From contig NZ_FOJS01000026.1 in the NCBI RefSeq assembly GCF_900111865.1, forward strand, positions 1 to 42,565: 42,565 nucleotides of DNA, read 5' to 3'. The translations under genes were made by a program, and so were the position numbers. Under the pieces are notes generated by a model. That model saw nothing but the letters and a program-made list of their open reading frames with translations. It ran no database searches and was not told where the DNA came from. Below, piece after piece: positions 25,379-34,731 of this stretch. The stretch is from Parageobacillus thermantarcticus. Its GTDB lineage: Bacteria; Bacillota; Bacilli; Bacillales; Anoxybacillaceae. How positions within the stretch are numbered: position 1 is the first letter of the stretch; each line of letters opens with the position of its first letter.

Positions 25379-26836
25379 ATGAGTAAATTTTCCGATTATA
25401 CAAAAACGATTTTTATTGACGGAAAATGGCTAGAAGCGCATAACGGCAACACGCTTCCAGTACAAAATCCAGCTACGTTAGAGACGATTACGGAAGTTTC
25501 ATACGGCGATGAAACGGAGGCGGAACAAGCGGTACGCGCAGCAAGCCGGGCGTTTCCGCAATGGTCAGGGAAAACGGCAAGAGAACGGTCGCAACTGTTA
25601 TATGCCGCATATGAAAAAATGCTGGAATATAAGGAGGAACTAGCTGTCATTTTAACAACAGAACAAGGGAAACCGCTAAAAGAAGCAAGAGCGGAAATGG
25701 ACGCGGCGGCAAGCTACTTTCTTTGGTATGCTGAGGAAGCGAACCGCCTGTATGGAGAAATTATCCCTTCTTCAAACAAAAATAAACGTCTGATGGTCAT
25801 TCCGCAACCGATTGGCGTTGTCGCCGCGATCACTCCATGGAACTTCCCGGCTTCTATGATTACGCGAAAGCTTGCGCCGGCCCTTGCCGCTGGATGCACG
25901 GTCGTGTTAAAGCCAGCTCCGGAGACGCCGCTGACCGCATATCGAATCGTGAAGATTCTCGAAGAAGTAGGGCTTCCTCCTGGTGTGGTCAACCTTGTCA
26001 CTGGCGATGCCGTTTCGATCGGAAAGTGTTGGATGAGCCATCCGGATGTGCGCTTGATTACGTTTACTGGTTCGACCGAAGTCGGTCGCCTGTTGATGAA
26101 AGGAAGCGCTGATCAAGTGAAAAAACTGTCGCTGGAGCTGGGCGGCCACGCGCCGGTTATCGTATTTGAGGACGCCGATTTGGACTTGGCGGCGGAGTTG
26201 ACGCTGGCGAGCAAGTTCCGCAACTGCGGGCAAACGTGCATTTGCGCCAATCGCGTCTATGTGCAGCAAACGGTTTGGGATGCGTTTGTGGAAAAATTGA
26301 CAGCGAAAGTGCACCAGCTTTCGATTGGCAGCGGGTTGGATGAAACGACCGATATCGGGCCGTTGATTAATGAAGAAGCGGTAAGAAAAGTGCAAGACCA
26401 TTTAGACGATGCCGTGCAAAAAGGAGCTTCCGTTCTTTATGGGGGAAAACGATGGAAGGGGGCGTACCCAGGATATTTCTTTGAACCAACGGTGTTGGCA
26501 AACGTCACGAAAGAGATGAAAGTGATGAACGAGGAAACGTTTGGCCCGCTTTTGCCACTGCAGCCGTTTGCTGATGAGATGGAAGCGGTTCGCCAAGCGA
26601 ATGATACGCAATATGGGTTAGCTGCCTATATTTTTACGGATTCGATTCACCGCGCGTATCGTGTGATGGAGAAGCTGGAATACGGCATTGTCGGCATTAA
26701 TGATGTTTTCCCGGCCACGGCTGAAGCGCCATTTGGCGGCGTGAAGCAATCAGGATTAGGAAAGGAAGGCGGCAAAGAAGGAATTTTCGAGTTCGTCGAA
26801 TTGAAGTACGTATCGATGGGAATCCGTTCCTTGTAA
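25379..26836 (+). CDS. gabD: GabD/DavD-type semialdehyde dehydrogenase (succinate or glutarate semialdehyde)
   Basis: The 485-aa aldehyde dehydrogenase has the GabD signature: ITPWNFPASMITRKLAPALA (cofactor and oxyanion Asn), KPAPETPLTA, FTGSTEVGRLL, general base Glu in LELGGHAP, nucleophile Cys in FRNCGQTCICANR, and the C-terminal PFGGVKQSGLGKEGG. Length is standard for NAD(P)+ succinate-semialdehyde dehydrogenases; the same subfamily includes glutarate-semialdehyde dehydrogenase (DavD). No gabT is adjacent. The genes downstream can make glutarate semialdehyde from lysine, so the five-carbon substrate is inferred here. ATG 25379 follows GGAGGG. A hairpin after the gene and a 307-base gap suggest a separate transcript from the next four genes. 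Confidence 0.88.
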   Translation: MSKFSDYTKTIFIDGKWLEAHNGNTLPVQNPATLETITEVSYGDETEAEQAVRAASRAFPQWSGKTARERSQLLYAAYEKMLEYKEELAVILTTEQGKPLKEARAEMDAAASYFLWYAEEANRLYGEIIPSSNKNKRLMVIPQPIGVVAAITPWNFPASMITRKLAPALAAGCTVVLKPAPETPLTAYRIVKILEEVGLPPGVVNLVTGDAVSIGKCWMSHPDVRLITFTGSTEVGRLLMKGSADQVKKLSLELGGHAPVIVFEDADLDLAAELTLASKFRNCGQTCICANRVYVQQTVWDAFVEKLTAKVHQLSIGSGLDETTDIGPLINEEAVRKVQDHLDDAVQKGASVLYGGKRWKGAYPGYFFEPTVLANVTKEMKVMNEETFGPLLPLQPFADEMEAVRQANDTQYGLAAYIFTDSIHRAYRVMEKLEYGIVGINDVFPATAEAPFGGVKQSGLGKEGGKEGIFEFVELKYVSMGIRSL

Positions 26837-26858
26837 CTGAACGTTTCTGCATTCATCC

Positions 26859-26891
26859 GCGGCAAGGGCACATGAACACATCCCTTGCCGC
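26859..26891 (+). terminator. Hairpin after gabD-like gene
   Basis: GCGGCAAGGG (26859-26868) pairs perfectly with CCCTTGCCGC (26882-26891), but no T-run follows. It may be a processing or weak termination signal. Confidence 0.5.
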
Positions 26892-26964
26892 ATAAAGTGT
26901 ATAAGTATGAATGATGAAACACCACGCAGCCTATTGCAGCTTTATCGGCGATCTGCATGCGTAG

Positions 26965-27020
26965 ACAGCGGCCAGTTCCACCAACATATTTTGATAATAC
27001 TGGCTGTTTGTTTTTATTTG
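26965..27020 (+). terminator. Terminator-like hairpin before aminotransferase gene
   Basis: ACAG and GCCAGT (26965-26976) pair with ACTGGC and TGT (26999-27007), followed by TTGTTTTTATTTG. Together with the upstream hairpin it separates the gabD-like gene from the next operon. Confidence 0.5.
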
Positions 27021-27143
27021 TAGGAAAAGATTAGCCGCCTGCCCCGTTTGCCGTTATATTTGCCAACGTTGACGCCATGAATGAAATAAGCGAGCAAAAG
27101 CATAGATTAAGAGGGAAGAGATTTTTTATGCGAGAGGATAGGG

Positions 27144-28313
27144 ATGAATATGTTTTCCGATATCGTCCAAACGATGCCTCCTTATTTATTTTCGCAGTTT
27201 CAAAAGAAGAAAGAAGAGTTGATCAAGAAGGGGATCGATGTCATTGATTTAGGAATCGGCGCTCCTGATTTACCGCCGCCGTCTTTTGTGGTGGAAAAGT
27301 TAAAAGAAGAGTTAAACGAGCCAACCAATTATACGTATTCGCCGTATGCGGGGTGCAAGGAATATCGGGAAGCAGTAGCACATTTTTACGAGCGGGAATA
27401 TGGAGTGCAGTTGGATCCCGATACCGAGGTGTTAGCGTTAATCGGGTCAAAAGAAGGAATTGTTCATTTGCTGCAGGCTGTGCTCAATCCAGGCGAGATT
27501 GTATTGGTTCCTGACCCAGGTTATCCTGTTTACCGCACCGCAGTGCATTTCGCACGGGGGAAAAGCGTTTATTTGCCGCTCGATGCAGAAAATGATTATG
27601 TTCCTCTTTTTTCCAAGCTCCCTTCGACCATTTATGAGGATGCCAAAATCATGTTTTTAAATTATCCGAGTAATCCAACGACGGCCACTGTCGGCATGGA
27701 TACATTCGCCGAAGCGGTTTCGCTGGCAAGAAAGCACCGTATCTTCATCGTCCACGACTCCGCTTATTCGTTTGTTACGTTCCAACAATTTAAAGCGCCA
27801 AGCATTTTACAAGTAAACGGGGCAAAGGAAGTAGCGGTCGAATTCGGCTCCTTGTCGAAAAGCTACAACATGGCGGGCTGCCGCATTGGTTATATCGTCG
27901 GAAACAAAGATATGATTAAAGCGCTTTCGATTATAAAAAGCAACACGGACACTTGCCAGTTTCTTCCGATTCAAAAAGCGGCTGCGGCAGCACTGATGAG
28001 CGACCACAAGTCTGTGCAAGCAAATAACCGAATCTATGAGCAGCGAATGAATATGATGGTCGAAGCGCTGCAAGCATTGGGAATGAAAGTGCAGCGTCCG
28101 AAAGCGACATTTTTTCTATGGATTCCTATTTTCAAAGCATATTCATCCGCGCAATTTGCCGCGAAGCTGCTCGAAGAAGCGGGCGTGATTGTCACTCCAG
28201 GAACAGCGTTTGGGCCGTCGGGGGAAGGATATGTCCGATTATCCTTATCTGCGCCGATAGAGCGGCTGCGGCAGGCGGTTGAGCGGTTGAAACAAGTCAA
28301 TTGGGAGGCGTAG
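27144..28313 (+). CDS. Class I PLP aminotransferase, probable 2-aminoadipate transaminase
   Basis: The 389-aa fold-type I aminotransferase resembles LL-diaminopimelate/aspartate-type enzymes: LGIGAPDLPPP near the N-terminus, YSPYAGCKEYREAVAHFY, FLNYPSNPTTATV, the Asp/Tyr of VHDSAYSFV, the PLP lysine in GSLSKSYNMAGCRIGY and a late Arg in GYVRLSL that binds carboxylate. The family covers several amino donors. Placement directly before a ThDP enzyme, an ALDH7-type dehydrogenase and lysine 6-dehydrogenase suggests it converts 2-aminoadipate to 2-oxoadipate. The stop is 5 bases before the next start, so the two are coupled. The alternative, a lysine-biosynthetic DapL, fits the neighbours poorly. 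Confidence 0.8.
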   Translation: MNMFSDIVQTMPPYLFSQFQKKKEELIKKGIDVIDLGIGAPDLPPPSFVVEKLKEELNEPTNYTYSPYAGCKEYREAVAHFYEREYGVQLDPDTEVLALIGSKEGIVHLLQAVLNPGEIVLVPDPGYPVYRTAVHFARGKSVYLPLDAENDYVPLFSKLPSTIYEDAKIMFLNYPSNPTTATVGMDTFAEAVSLARKHRIFIVHDSAYSFVTFQQFKAPSILQVNGAKEVAVEFGSLSKSYNMAGCRIGYIVGNKDMIKALSIIKSNTDTCQFLPIQKAAAAALMSDHKSVQANNRIYEQRMNMMVEALQALGMKVQRPKATFFLWIPIFKAYSSAQFAAKLLEEAGVIVTPGTAFGPSGEGYVRLSLSAPIERLRQAVERLKQVNWEA

Positions 28314-28318
28314 AAACG

Positions 28319-29977
28319 ATGAAACAGACGATCCGCAACATCACAGTGGCCAAAGCGATCGTTCATTGCCTGAAGCAAGAGGGCATCTCTCACCTATTTT
28401 GCGTGCCGGGAGAAAGCTATTTGCCGCTGATGGATGCCATTTTTGATGAACCTTCACTTCAACTGATTTCGGCCCGCCATGAAGGCGGCGCTTCCTTTAT
28501 GGCGGAAGGCTATGCAAAAGCGTCGGGAAAACCGGGTGTTGTGCTGGCGACGCGGGGAGTCGGAGGCGCTAACTTGGCAATCGGTGTCCATACAGCAAAA
28601 CAGGATTCCACGCCGATGGTCATATTGTTAGGACAGGTGCACCGCCATTTCCGCGGCAGGGAAGGATTTCAGGAAGTCGATTTAGACCGGTTTTTCCAGC
28701 CGATTGCGAAATGGACCGTGGAAATTCGCGAGGCGGAACGAATACCGGAGCTGGTGCAGCGGGCGTTTCGCGCTGCGAAAACTGGCAGGCCAGGACCTGT
28801 CGTCATCTCGCTTCCGGAAGATATATTTCTTCAAGATATTGGCGAAGCGGTAATTTCGGATATAGATATACCGAGACCTGCACCAAGCGCAGAGGATGTG
28901 TGGAGCGTGCAGGAAATATTGCAAAGGGCGAAGCGGCCAGTTGTCATTGCCGGTGGAGGAGTCAAGCTAGCGAAGGCAGAACAGCTATTGCGGTTATTTG
29001 CTGAAAAATACTCCATTCCTGTGATGGCTGCTTTCCGGCGGCATGACGTGTTTCCAAACGACCATCCGCTTTATGTCGGCCATCTTGGATTAGGAACGCC
29101 CAAATCGATCATCGAAACGGTACAACAGGCCGATGTCGTGATCGCCCTTGGGACGCGATTATCGGAAGTGACGACGCAAGATTATCGTTTGCTGTCTCCG
29201 GATCAGACGCTGATTCATATCGATATCGACAGCGATGTGTTAGGAAAAGTATACCCGCCGGCTGCAGCGATTGTAGCGGATTGCAAAGAGGCGCTTGCCA
29301 AACTGCTGGAAACTGCTGTAGAGCCATCTTGGGGCGATTGGGCGGCAGCGAGACGGAAACAATATGAGCAAGCATCGGCGCTTCCGGCGGAAAAACGGAA
29401 CTTTAATGAAGCGATCATCGCCAGCTTGCAACAACATTTGCCAAATGATGCGATCATTACAAATGATGCTGGCAATTTCGCCGGCTGGTTGCATACCTTT
29501 TTCCAATTTACTGAAAAACAGATGTATATCGGTCCTACTTCCGGCGCGATGGGATACGGCATGCCAGCGGCGATTGGCGCAAAATTGGCACATCCGGAGC
29601 GCGTTGTCGTTTCTCTATCAGGAGACGGCGGTTTTATGATGACGATGCAAGAGTTAGAGACCGCTTCTAGATATCATATTCCCATTATTAGCATCGTTTT
29701 TAACAATCGCATGTATGGAACGATCCGCATGCATCAAGAGCTTCACTTTCCAAAACGGGTCATCGGGACGGACTTAGGGCATGTGTCGTTTGCCGAATTG
29801 GCGAAATGTTTAAACGCCAACGGCATTCGCGCAGAAACAGAAGAGGCATTTGCTAGAGCGCTCATTCAGTCTTTTAAGGAAACAAAACCGACGGTGATCG
29901 AAGTCATGACAGATCCAAACCAAATTTCCGTGACCGCGACGATCGACGAGCTGCGAAAGCGGTCGAATTCTCGGTAA
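28319..29977 (+). CDS. ThDP-dependent enzyme of the acetolactate-synthase family, possible 2-oxoadipate decarboxylase
   Basis: The 552-aa protein has the three-domain ThDP layout: N-terminal pyrimidine-binding domain with catalytic Glu (SARHEGGASFMAEGYAK), a central domain (~195-325; PVVIAGGGVKLAKAEQL) and a C-terminal pyrophosphate-binding domain with the ThDP motif from SGDGGFMMTMQELETA to the FNN at its end. The IlvB family includes synthases, oxalyl-CoA and 2-oxoacid decarboxylases; sequence alone does not settle the reaction, and no small regulatory subunit (ilvN) is present. Between an aminotransferase and lysine 6-dehydrogenase genes, decarboxylation of 2-oxoadipate to glutarate semialdehyde is the most economical role. 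ATG 28319 follows GGGAGG; an in-frame codon at 28301 overlaps the previous gene. Confidence 0.75.
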   Translation: MKQTIRNITVAKAIVHCLKQEGISHLFCVPGESYLPLMDAIFDEPSLQLISARHEGGASFMAEGYAKASGKPGVVLATRGVGGANLAIGVHTAKQDSTPMVILLGQVHRHFRGREGFQEVDLDRFFQPIAKWTVEIREAERIPELVQRAFRAAKTGRPGPVVISLPEDIFLQDIGEAVISDIDIPRPAPSAEDVWSVQEILQRAKRPVVIAGGGVKLAKAEQLLRLFAEKYSIPVMAAFRRHDVFPNDHPLYVGHLGLGTPKSIIETVQQADVVIALGTRLSEVTTQDYRLLSPDQTLIHIDIDSDVLGKVYPPAAAIVADCKEALAKLLETAVEPSWGDWAAARRKQYEQASALPAEKRNFNEAIIASLQQHLPNDAIITNDAGNFAGWLHTFFQFTEKQMYIGPTSGAMGYGMPAAIGAKLAHPERVVVSLSGDGGFMMTMQELETASRYHIPIISIVFNNRMYGTIRMHQELHFPKRVIGTDLGHVSFAELAKCLNANGIRAETEEAFARALIQSFKETKPTVIEVMTDPNQISVTATIDELRKRSNSR

Positions 29978-30053
29978 ATATTTGCATAATAGCCATGATC
30001 GTCGATGCATAGATTTTTTAATAGAAAATGAATGATAAGGAGGGAGCTGGCTT

Positions 30054-31535
30054 GTGAAAGTATTGAATTTTATTAATGGGGAATGGAAAGCGTCGATGAG
30101 CAGGCAATTTGCTCCGGTGATCAATCCGGCAAACGGCGAAACGATCGGAGAAGTGACGGTTTCGAGTGAAGCGGATGTCGATGCGGCGGTAAAAGCGGCG
30201 AAGGCCGCGCAAAAAGAGTGGGCGCTCGTACCGGCGCCAAAACGGGCGGAAGTGTTATATAAAGTCGGCTATTTATTAAAAGAGAGAAAAGAACAGCTCG
30301 CTAGACTGTTAACGATGGAAATGGGAAAAGTGCTCGAGGAAGCGCGCGGGGAAGTGCAAGAAGGGATTGACATGGCGTTTTATATGGCTGGCGAAGGGAG
30401 GCGGTTATTCGGCGACACGACTCCTTCGGAATTAAAAGATAAATTTGCGATGAGCGTTCGTGTGCCAGTTGGAGTTGTCGGCATCATCACTCCATGGAAT
30501 TTTCCGATTGCGATCGCCACATGGAAATCGTTCCCGGCCATTGTTGCCGGCAATGCGGTCGTATGGAAGCCGGCGCTGGAAACACCATTGATGGCCCAGG
30601 AGCTGGCGAAAATATTCGAAGAAGCAGGATTGCCAAAAGGGGTGTTCAACGTTGTTCACGGCGACGGTCCAACGGCAGGAAATGCGTTGGTAGAGCATCC
30701 GGACGTGCAAGTGATTTCCTTTACCGGGTCAAACGAAGTCGGGCGGATGATTGCCGAAAAGTGCGGACGCCGCTTGAAAAAAGTGTCGCTGGAAATGGGC
30801 GGAAAAAATGCTGTCATTGTCATGGATGACGCCGATTTATCGTTAGCGGTAGAAGGCATTTTGTGGAGCGCATTTGGCACGTCAGGACAAAGATGTACGG
30901 CATGTAGCCGCGTCATTGTTCATGAAAAGGTGAAAGAAGAATTAGAAAATAGATTGTTAGAAGCAATGAAGACATTAACGATTGGAAACGGATTGGACGA
31001 AAACGTCAAAGTCGGCCCGGTCATTAGCGAAGAAGCGCTGCAAAAAATTGACCGTTATGTGCGAATCGGCAAGGAAGAAGGGGCAAAGCTATTAACCGGG
31101 GGATATATTTTGCGGGATGGAGAGTATCAAAAAGGCTATTATTATGCTCCTACTCTCTTTACGGATGTTCAACCAACGATGCGCATTGCGCGCGAAGAAA
31201 TTTTCGGACCGGTTGTCTCGATTATTTCGGTAAGCAGTTTAGAAGAAGCGATTGCTGTGAACAACAGTGTCGATTACGGATTGTCTAGTTCCATTTTTAC
31301 ACGGGATGTCAATAAAGTGTTTCAAGCAATGCGCGATTTAGATACAGGCATTGTCTATGTCAATGCCGGCACGACCGGGGCGGAAATTCATCTGCCGTTT
31401 GGCGGCACGAAAGGAACGGGAAACGGCCATCGCGACTCTGGCGTCGCGGCGCTTGATGTGTTTACCGAATGGAAAAGCGTGTATATTGATTTCAGCGGCA
31501 AATTGCAGCGGGCGCAAATCGATATTGACGAATAA
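30054..31535 (+). CDS. Aldehyde dehydrogenase, probable 2-aminoadipate-6-semialdehyde (piperideine-6-carboxylate) dehydrogenase
   Basis: The 493-aa aldehyde dehydrogenase has [31 protein letters not shown], Glu in LEMGGKNAV and Cys in [13 protein letters not shown]. The C-terminal loop [20 protein letters not shown] is typical of the ALDH7-like branch that oxidises 2-aminoadipate semialdehyde to 2-aminoadipate. It lies 37 bases before lysine 6-dehydrogenase, whose product is exactly that semialdehyde. GTG start behind GGAGGGAG. Specificity is inferred from subfamily features and from the neighbour. Confidence 0.8.
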   Translation: MKVLNFINGEWKASMSRQFAPVINPANGETIGEVTVSSEADVDAAVKAAKAAQKEWALVPAPKRAEVLYKVGYLLKERKEQLARLLTMEMGKVLEEARGEVQEGIDMAFYMAGEGRRLFGDTTPSELKDKFAMSVRVPVGVVGIITPWNFPIAIATWKSFPAIVAGNAVVWKPALETPLMAQELAKIFEEAGLPKGVFNVVHGDGPTAGNALVEHPDVQVISFTGSNEVGRMIAEKCGRRLKKVSLEMGGKNAVIVMDDADLSLAVEGILWSAFGTSGQRCTACSRVIVHEKVKEELENRLLEAMKTLTIGNGLDENVKVGPVISEEALQKIDRYVRIGKEEGAKLLTGGYILRDGEYQKGYYYAPTLFTDVQPTMRIAREEIFGPVVSIISVSSLEEAIAVNNSVDYGLSSSIFTRDVNKVFQAMRDLDTGIVYVNAGTTGAEIHLPFGGTKGTGNGHRDSGVAALDVFTEWKSVYIDFSGKLQRAQIDIDE

Positions 31536-31572
31536 TCGAATTCATCAGCGAAAGAATAAGGAGGCGCATGCC

Positions 31573-32730
31573 ATGAAAGCGTTAGTGCTTGGAGCCGGCT
31601 TGATGGGAAAAGAGGCGGCGCGCGATTTAGGGCAAAGCGAGAGCGTTTCCGCCGTCACTTTAGCCGATGTCGATATACGAAAGGCGGAGACCGTTTGCCG
31701 GCAGCTGCATTCTAACAAATTGAAAGCAAAGCAAGTTGATGCGGCGAATGAAAAAGAGTTGGCGGCGCTAATGCGTGAGCACGATGTTGTCATTAACGCG
31801 TTATTTTATCGTTTTAATGAAATCGTAGCGAAAACGGCGATCGAAGTCGGAGTGCATTCCGTTGATTTGGGTGGGCATATCGGCCATATCACCGATAGGG
31901 TGCTGCAATTGAATGAAAATGCCAAACAAGCTGGTGTTACGATCATTCCGGATTTAGGAGTCGCGCCGGGAATGATCAATATTTTGTCAGGGTACGGTGC
32001 GGGCAAATTAGACGAGTTAAAATCGATTAAGCTATATGTCGGCGGAATTCCTGTACGCCCGGAGCCGCCGCTCGAATACAACCATGTATTTTCACTAGAA
32101 GGGCTGCTTGATCATTATACTGATCCATCCCTCATTATTCGCGATGGAAAAAAGCAAGAAATTCCGTCGTTATCGGAAATCGAAACCATTTATTTTGATC
32201 AGTTTGGCCCATTGGAAGCGTTTCATACATCAGGGGGAACGTCCACCTTGTCTCACTCTTATCCGCAATTGGAATGCTTGGAATATAAAACGATCCGCTA
32301 TCCTGGCCACGCGGAAAAATTTAAACTGCTCATCGATTTGCATTTGACGAGAAGCGATTACGAAGTGGAAGCAAACGGACAAAAAGTGAAGCCGCGCGAT
32401 GTGCTGCTGGCGGTTTTGTCGCCGCTTTTGGATTTAAAAGATAAAGAAGATGTCGTGCTATTGCGGGTCATTGTCGGCGGAGTCAAAAACGGCAAGGAAA
32501 CGGTGTTGGAATATGAAACGATAACGTTTAAAGACCGCAAAAACAACGTGACAGCGATGGCGCGGACTACCGCCAATACGATTTCGGTCGTTGCGCAAAT
32601 GATCGGAAGCGGAGTCATTCAAAAGCGGGGAGTTTATCCGCCGGAGCAAATCGTCCCGGGTGACATTTACATCAAGGAAATGGAAAAACGAGGAGTTATG
32701 ATTAAAGAAAAACAATATGTCAAAGAATGA
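31573..32730 (+). CDS. lysDH: L-lysine 6-dehydrogenase
   Basis: The 385-aa saccharopine-dehydrogenase-fold enzyme starts with a Rossmann motif ([20 protein letters not shown]). Segments [58 protein letters not shown] and [15 protein letters not shown] agree, as I recall it, with the characterised Geobacillus stearothermophilus lysine 6-dehydrogenase, which is also 385 aa. That enzyme uses NAD+ to oxidatively deaminate the 6-amino group of L-lysine, giving allysine that cyclises to piperideine-6-carboxylate. AAGGAGG is 9 bases before the ATG. It is the last gene of the four-gene operon and ends in a bidirectional terminator. Confidence 0.92.
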   Translation: MKALVLGAGLMGKEAARDLGQSESVSAVTLADVDIRKAETVCRQLHSNKLKAKQVDAANEKELAALMREHDVVINALFYRFNEIVAKTAIEVGVHSVDLGGHIGHITDRVLQLNENAKQAGVTIIPDLGVAPGMINILSGYGAGKLDELKSIKLYVGGIPVRPEPPLEYNHVFSLEGLLDHYTDPSLIIRDGKKQEIPSLSEIETIYFDQFGPLEAFHTSGGTSTLSHSYPQLECLEYKTIRYPGHAEKFKLLIDLHLTRSDYEVEANGQKVKPRDVLLAVLSPLLDLKDKEDVVLLRVIVGGVKNGKETVLEYETITFKDRKNNVTAMARTTANTISVVAQMIGSGVIQKRGVYPPEQIVPGDIYIKEMEKRGVMIKEKQYVKE

Positions 32731-32734
32731 ACAG

Positions 32735-32777
32735 AAGGCTGGTGTTAGGTAGAAAGCATCCACCTAATACCAGCCTT
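32735..32777. terminator. Bidirectional terminator between lysDH and MFS gene
   Basis: AAGGCTGGTGTTAGGT (32735-32750) pairs perfectly with ACCTAATACCAGCCTT (32762-32777). It serves two convergent genes; the right arm touches the stop codon of the transporter gene. Confidence 0.85.
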
Positions 32778-33933
32778 AATTTGTTTGGGGAACGGACGGT
32801 TGTTGTTTGCGCAAGCTGAGAAAGGCAAAGGCAATTAACGCCAGTACCATCGCCACCATAAATGGCGCTTTGGCGGAAACAGAGTGGCCGATTATCCCCG
32901 ATAGCACAGGGGCAATCGCAGCTCCCATCCAGCGGACGAAGTTGTACATTCCAGACGTCATTCCGCGTTCATACGGAGATACGTCCATGACATAGCTGGT
33001 GAACAAAGCGTTATTTAAACCAGAAACAAGGCCAGACAAAATAATAAGAACGATCATCAACCATGTGCTTTGCGTTATAAATAGCAGAAGCAAAAATACA
33101 GCAAACAGCAATAAACTATAAGGCAAAATTTGCTTTGGTGTATACTTTTCTTCTAAACGGTGTGCAAGAATCGCCGAACCATATGCAAGGCAAAGTCCCC
33201 AGCCGAAAAAGACAAGGCCGATTTGAATCGCTGAAAGCCCGATGATTAACGGCGAATAAGCAAGCACGACGAAAAAGCCGTAATAATATAGCATCGCGCC
33301 GATCGCGCCTTTCAAAAAAGACGGGAATGTTAATAAATGTTGCATTTCTTTCATGCCGGGTACTTTTCTCGGTTTTCCTTTATTCGGATCATAGACAAAA
33401 AAGACGACAAGAAGAAGTGCGATAAAAATGAAAATGCTTGTTCCAATAAATGGATATCGCCATGAGTGCTGACCGAGAAGGCCGCCGACAAGCGGACCGC
33501 CCGCCATTCCAAGGCCGATGGCTGCTTCGTACAGGCCTACGGCAGTGTTTGCTTCTGGCGTTAACGCGATTAACAACGTCATCGCGGTAGCAAAAAACAT
33601 CGAGTTGCCAAGCCCCCAGCCAGCCCGGAAAATCGATAATTGTGAGATTGTGTTGGATAAGCCGCATAATAAGGAAACAACGGTAACGATACTAAGCCCG
33701 ATGGCCATCATCCGTTTGTCTCCTACGCGGCTCACCATCATTCCGGATGGAATCATCATGATCGCCATCGTGAAAATATATGCGGTAAACAACATTTCCA
33801 CTTGCCAATGCGTCGCGCCAATGTTTTCCGCAATAACCGGCAAAATCGGATCGACAATGCCGATTCCCATGAACGCTAAAAACGTTGCAAACACGGTAAT
33901 CCAGCGGGCGCGAGTTTGTCTTCCTTCCTCCAT
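32776..33933 (-). CDS. MFS transporter (DHA1-type drug/metabolite efflux)
   Basis: The 385-aa protein has 12 apparent membrane helices. The loop 2-3 motif is present as GMMVSRVGDKRMMAIG and the motif C region as GLGMAGGPLVGGLLG, marking a proton-driven DHA1 exporter. The N-terminus MEEGRQTRARWITVFATFLA precedes helix 1. It lies 3 bases downstream of the MerR-type gene on the same strand, so the regulator probably controls both. Substrate is unknown; the position next to the lysine genes, but convergent to them, gives no firm link. Confidence 0.85.
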   Translation of the reverse strand: MEEGRQTRARWITVFATFLAFMGIGIVDPILPVIAENIGATHWQVEMLFTAYIFTMAIMMIPSGMMVSRVGDKRMMAIGLSIVTVVSLLCGLSNTISQLSIFRAGWGLGNSMFFATAMTLLIALTPEANTAVGLYEAAIGLGMAGGPLVGGLLGQHSWRYPFIGTSIFIFIALLLVVFFVYDPNKGKPRKVPGMKEMQHLLTFPSFLKGAIGAMLYYYGFFVVLAYSPLIIGLSAIQIGLVFFGWGLCLAYGSAILAHRLEEKYTPKQILPYSLLLFAVFLLLLFITQSTWLMIVLIILSGLVSGLNNALFTSYVMDVSPYERGMTSGMYNFVRWMGAAIAPVLSGIIGHSVSAKAPFMVAMVLALIAFAFLSLRKQQPSVPQTN

Positions 33934-33936
33934 CGT

Positions 33937-34368
33937 TTATCCTCTCCTTTCTTCTTCCTGCAAAATCGTTTGAATCCGCTGTTCGAGTTGCTCTAACTCA
34001 TTTTTTAGTTCAAGCATTTTTTTCCTCTTTTGCTCGAGCATGTCAATTTGTTGCCGAAGGTTGGAAGCAATATTTTGCAGTTCTTGTTTTTTGTCGTCTT
34101 GATTGACAGCGTTGCGATACTCGAAGCGATGGGATTCGATCGTCTCTTTCAACGTTAAAAAATGATGCAATTCTTGTAGCGAAAATCCTAGCACCTCGCG
34201 AGCAACAATCACTTTTTTTAGCTGTTCGATATTTTCTTCCGTATAAAGGCGAGTCCCTTTTTCGCTACGTTCAGGTGGCTTGATGAGTCCGATTTCTTCA
34301 TAGTAGCGAATCGTTCGTTTCGTTAATCCTGTTTCTTTGGCGACGTCGTCAATTTTGAAACGCTTCAT
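33937..34368 (-). CDS. MerR-family transcriptional regulator
   Basis: The 143-aa protein has an N-terminal MerR winged helix (FKIDDVAKETGLTKRTIRYY, then EEIGLIKPPERSEKGTRLY) and a C-terminal dimerisation coiled coil (residues ~85-140, QQIDMLEQKRKKMLELKNEL). There is no metal-binding Cys cluster or added ligand domain. It heads an operon with the MFS exporter. The gap upstream contains repeated motifs suitable for autoregulation. Confidence 0.85.
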   Translation of the reverse strand: MKRFKIDDVAKETGLTKRTIRYYEEIGLIKPPERSEKGTRLYTEENIEQLKKVIVAREVLGFSLQELHHFLTLKETIESHRFEYRNAVNQDDKKQELQNIASNLRQQIDMLEQKRKKMLELKNELEQLEQRIQTILQEEERRG

Positions 34369-34387
34369 GTTGTTCCTCTCGCTTTTT

Positions 34388-34440
34388 TATTATCGTAATA
34401 GTTATTATCGTAGATAATATAACATTAACGTTAACGTTAA
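34388..34440 (-). promoter_or_regulatory. Candidate MerR operator/promoter region
   Basis: A perfect 16-bp palindrome TTAACGTTAACGTTAA (34425-34440) is followed, on the minus strand, by TATATT and by two direct copies of TACGATAATA about 15 bases apart. The layout suggests a promoter with an operator controlled by the MerR protein. The rest of the gap to 34738 holds only the features listed next. Confidence 0.4.
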
Positions 34441-34670
34441 ATTTTGTAAATAGCGAATAGTATTTATTTGGAAAAAGATGATGATAATGTGATGACTCGT
34501 GGATTATCGTATATCGCTCTAAAATCGTATTTGCTAGCTGCTTACGCGCAATGCATTTTTTTGAGTGTCAAAAGCTACTTTCGGCAGATCATCGCTCTCA
34601 GTTCATATAAACAAAAAAATTAGGTGGAAAAAGCGATTTTCCGGCATCTGCATGCACAGACAGTTACACA

Positions 34671-34699
34671 GACGAGCTATCGTATCGACACATAGTATG
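34671..34699 (+). promoter_or_regulatory. Candidate sigma-K (late sporulation) promoter
   Basis: GACG (34671-34674), 16 bases, then CATAGTATG (34691-34699) approximates the sigma-K pattern (AC core, 16-17 bases, CATA-N3-TA). It precedes a spore-appendage-type gene by ~40 bases, which supports it. Confidence 0.35.
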
Positions 34700-34731
34700 T
34701 ACTAATCAAAAATGAAAAGGAGCGAATATTA

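Noticed and set aside
25714-26401. Long minus-strand open frames opposite the gabD-like gene
   Set aside because: They are antisense shadows of a GC-richer, strongly conserved enzyme gene, without ribosome binding sites.
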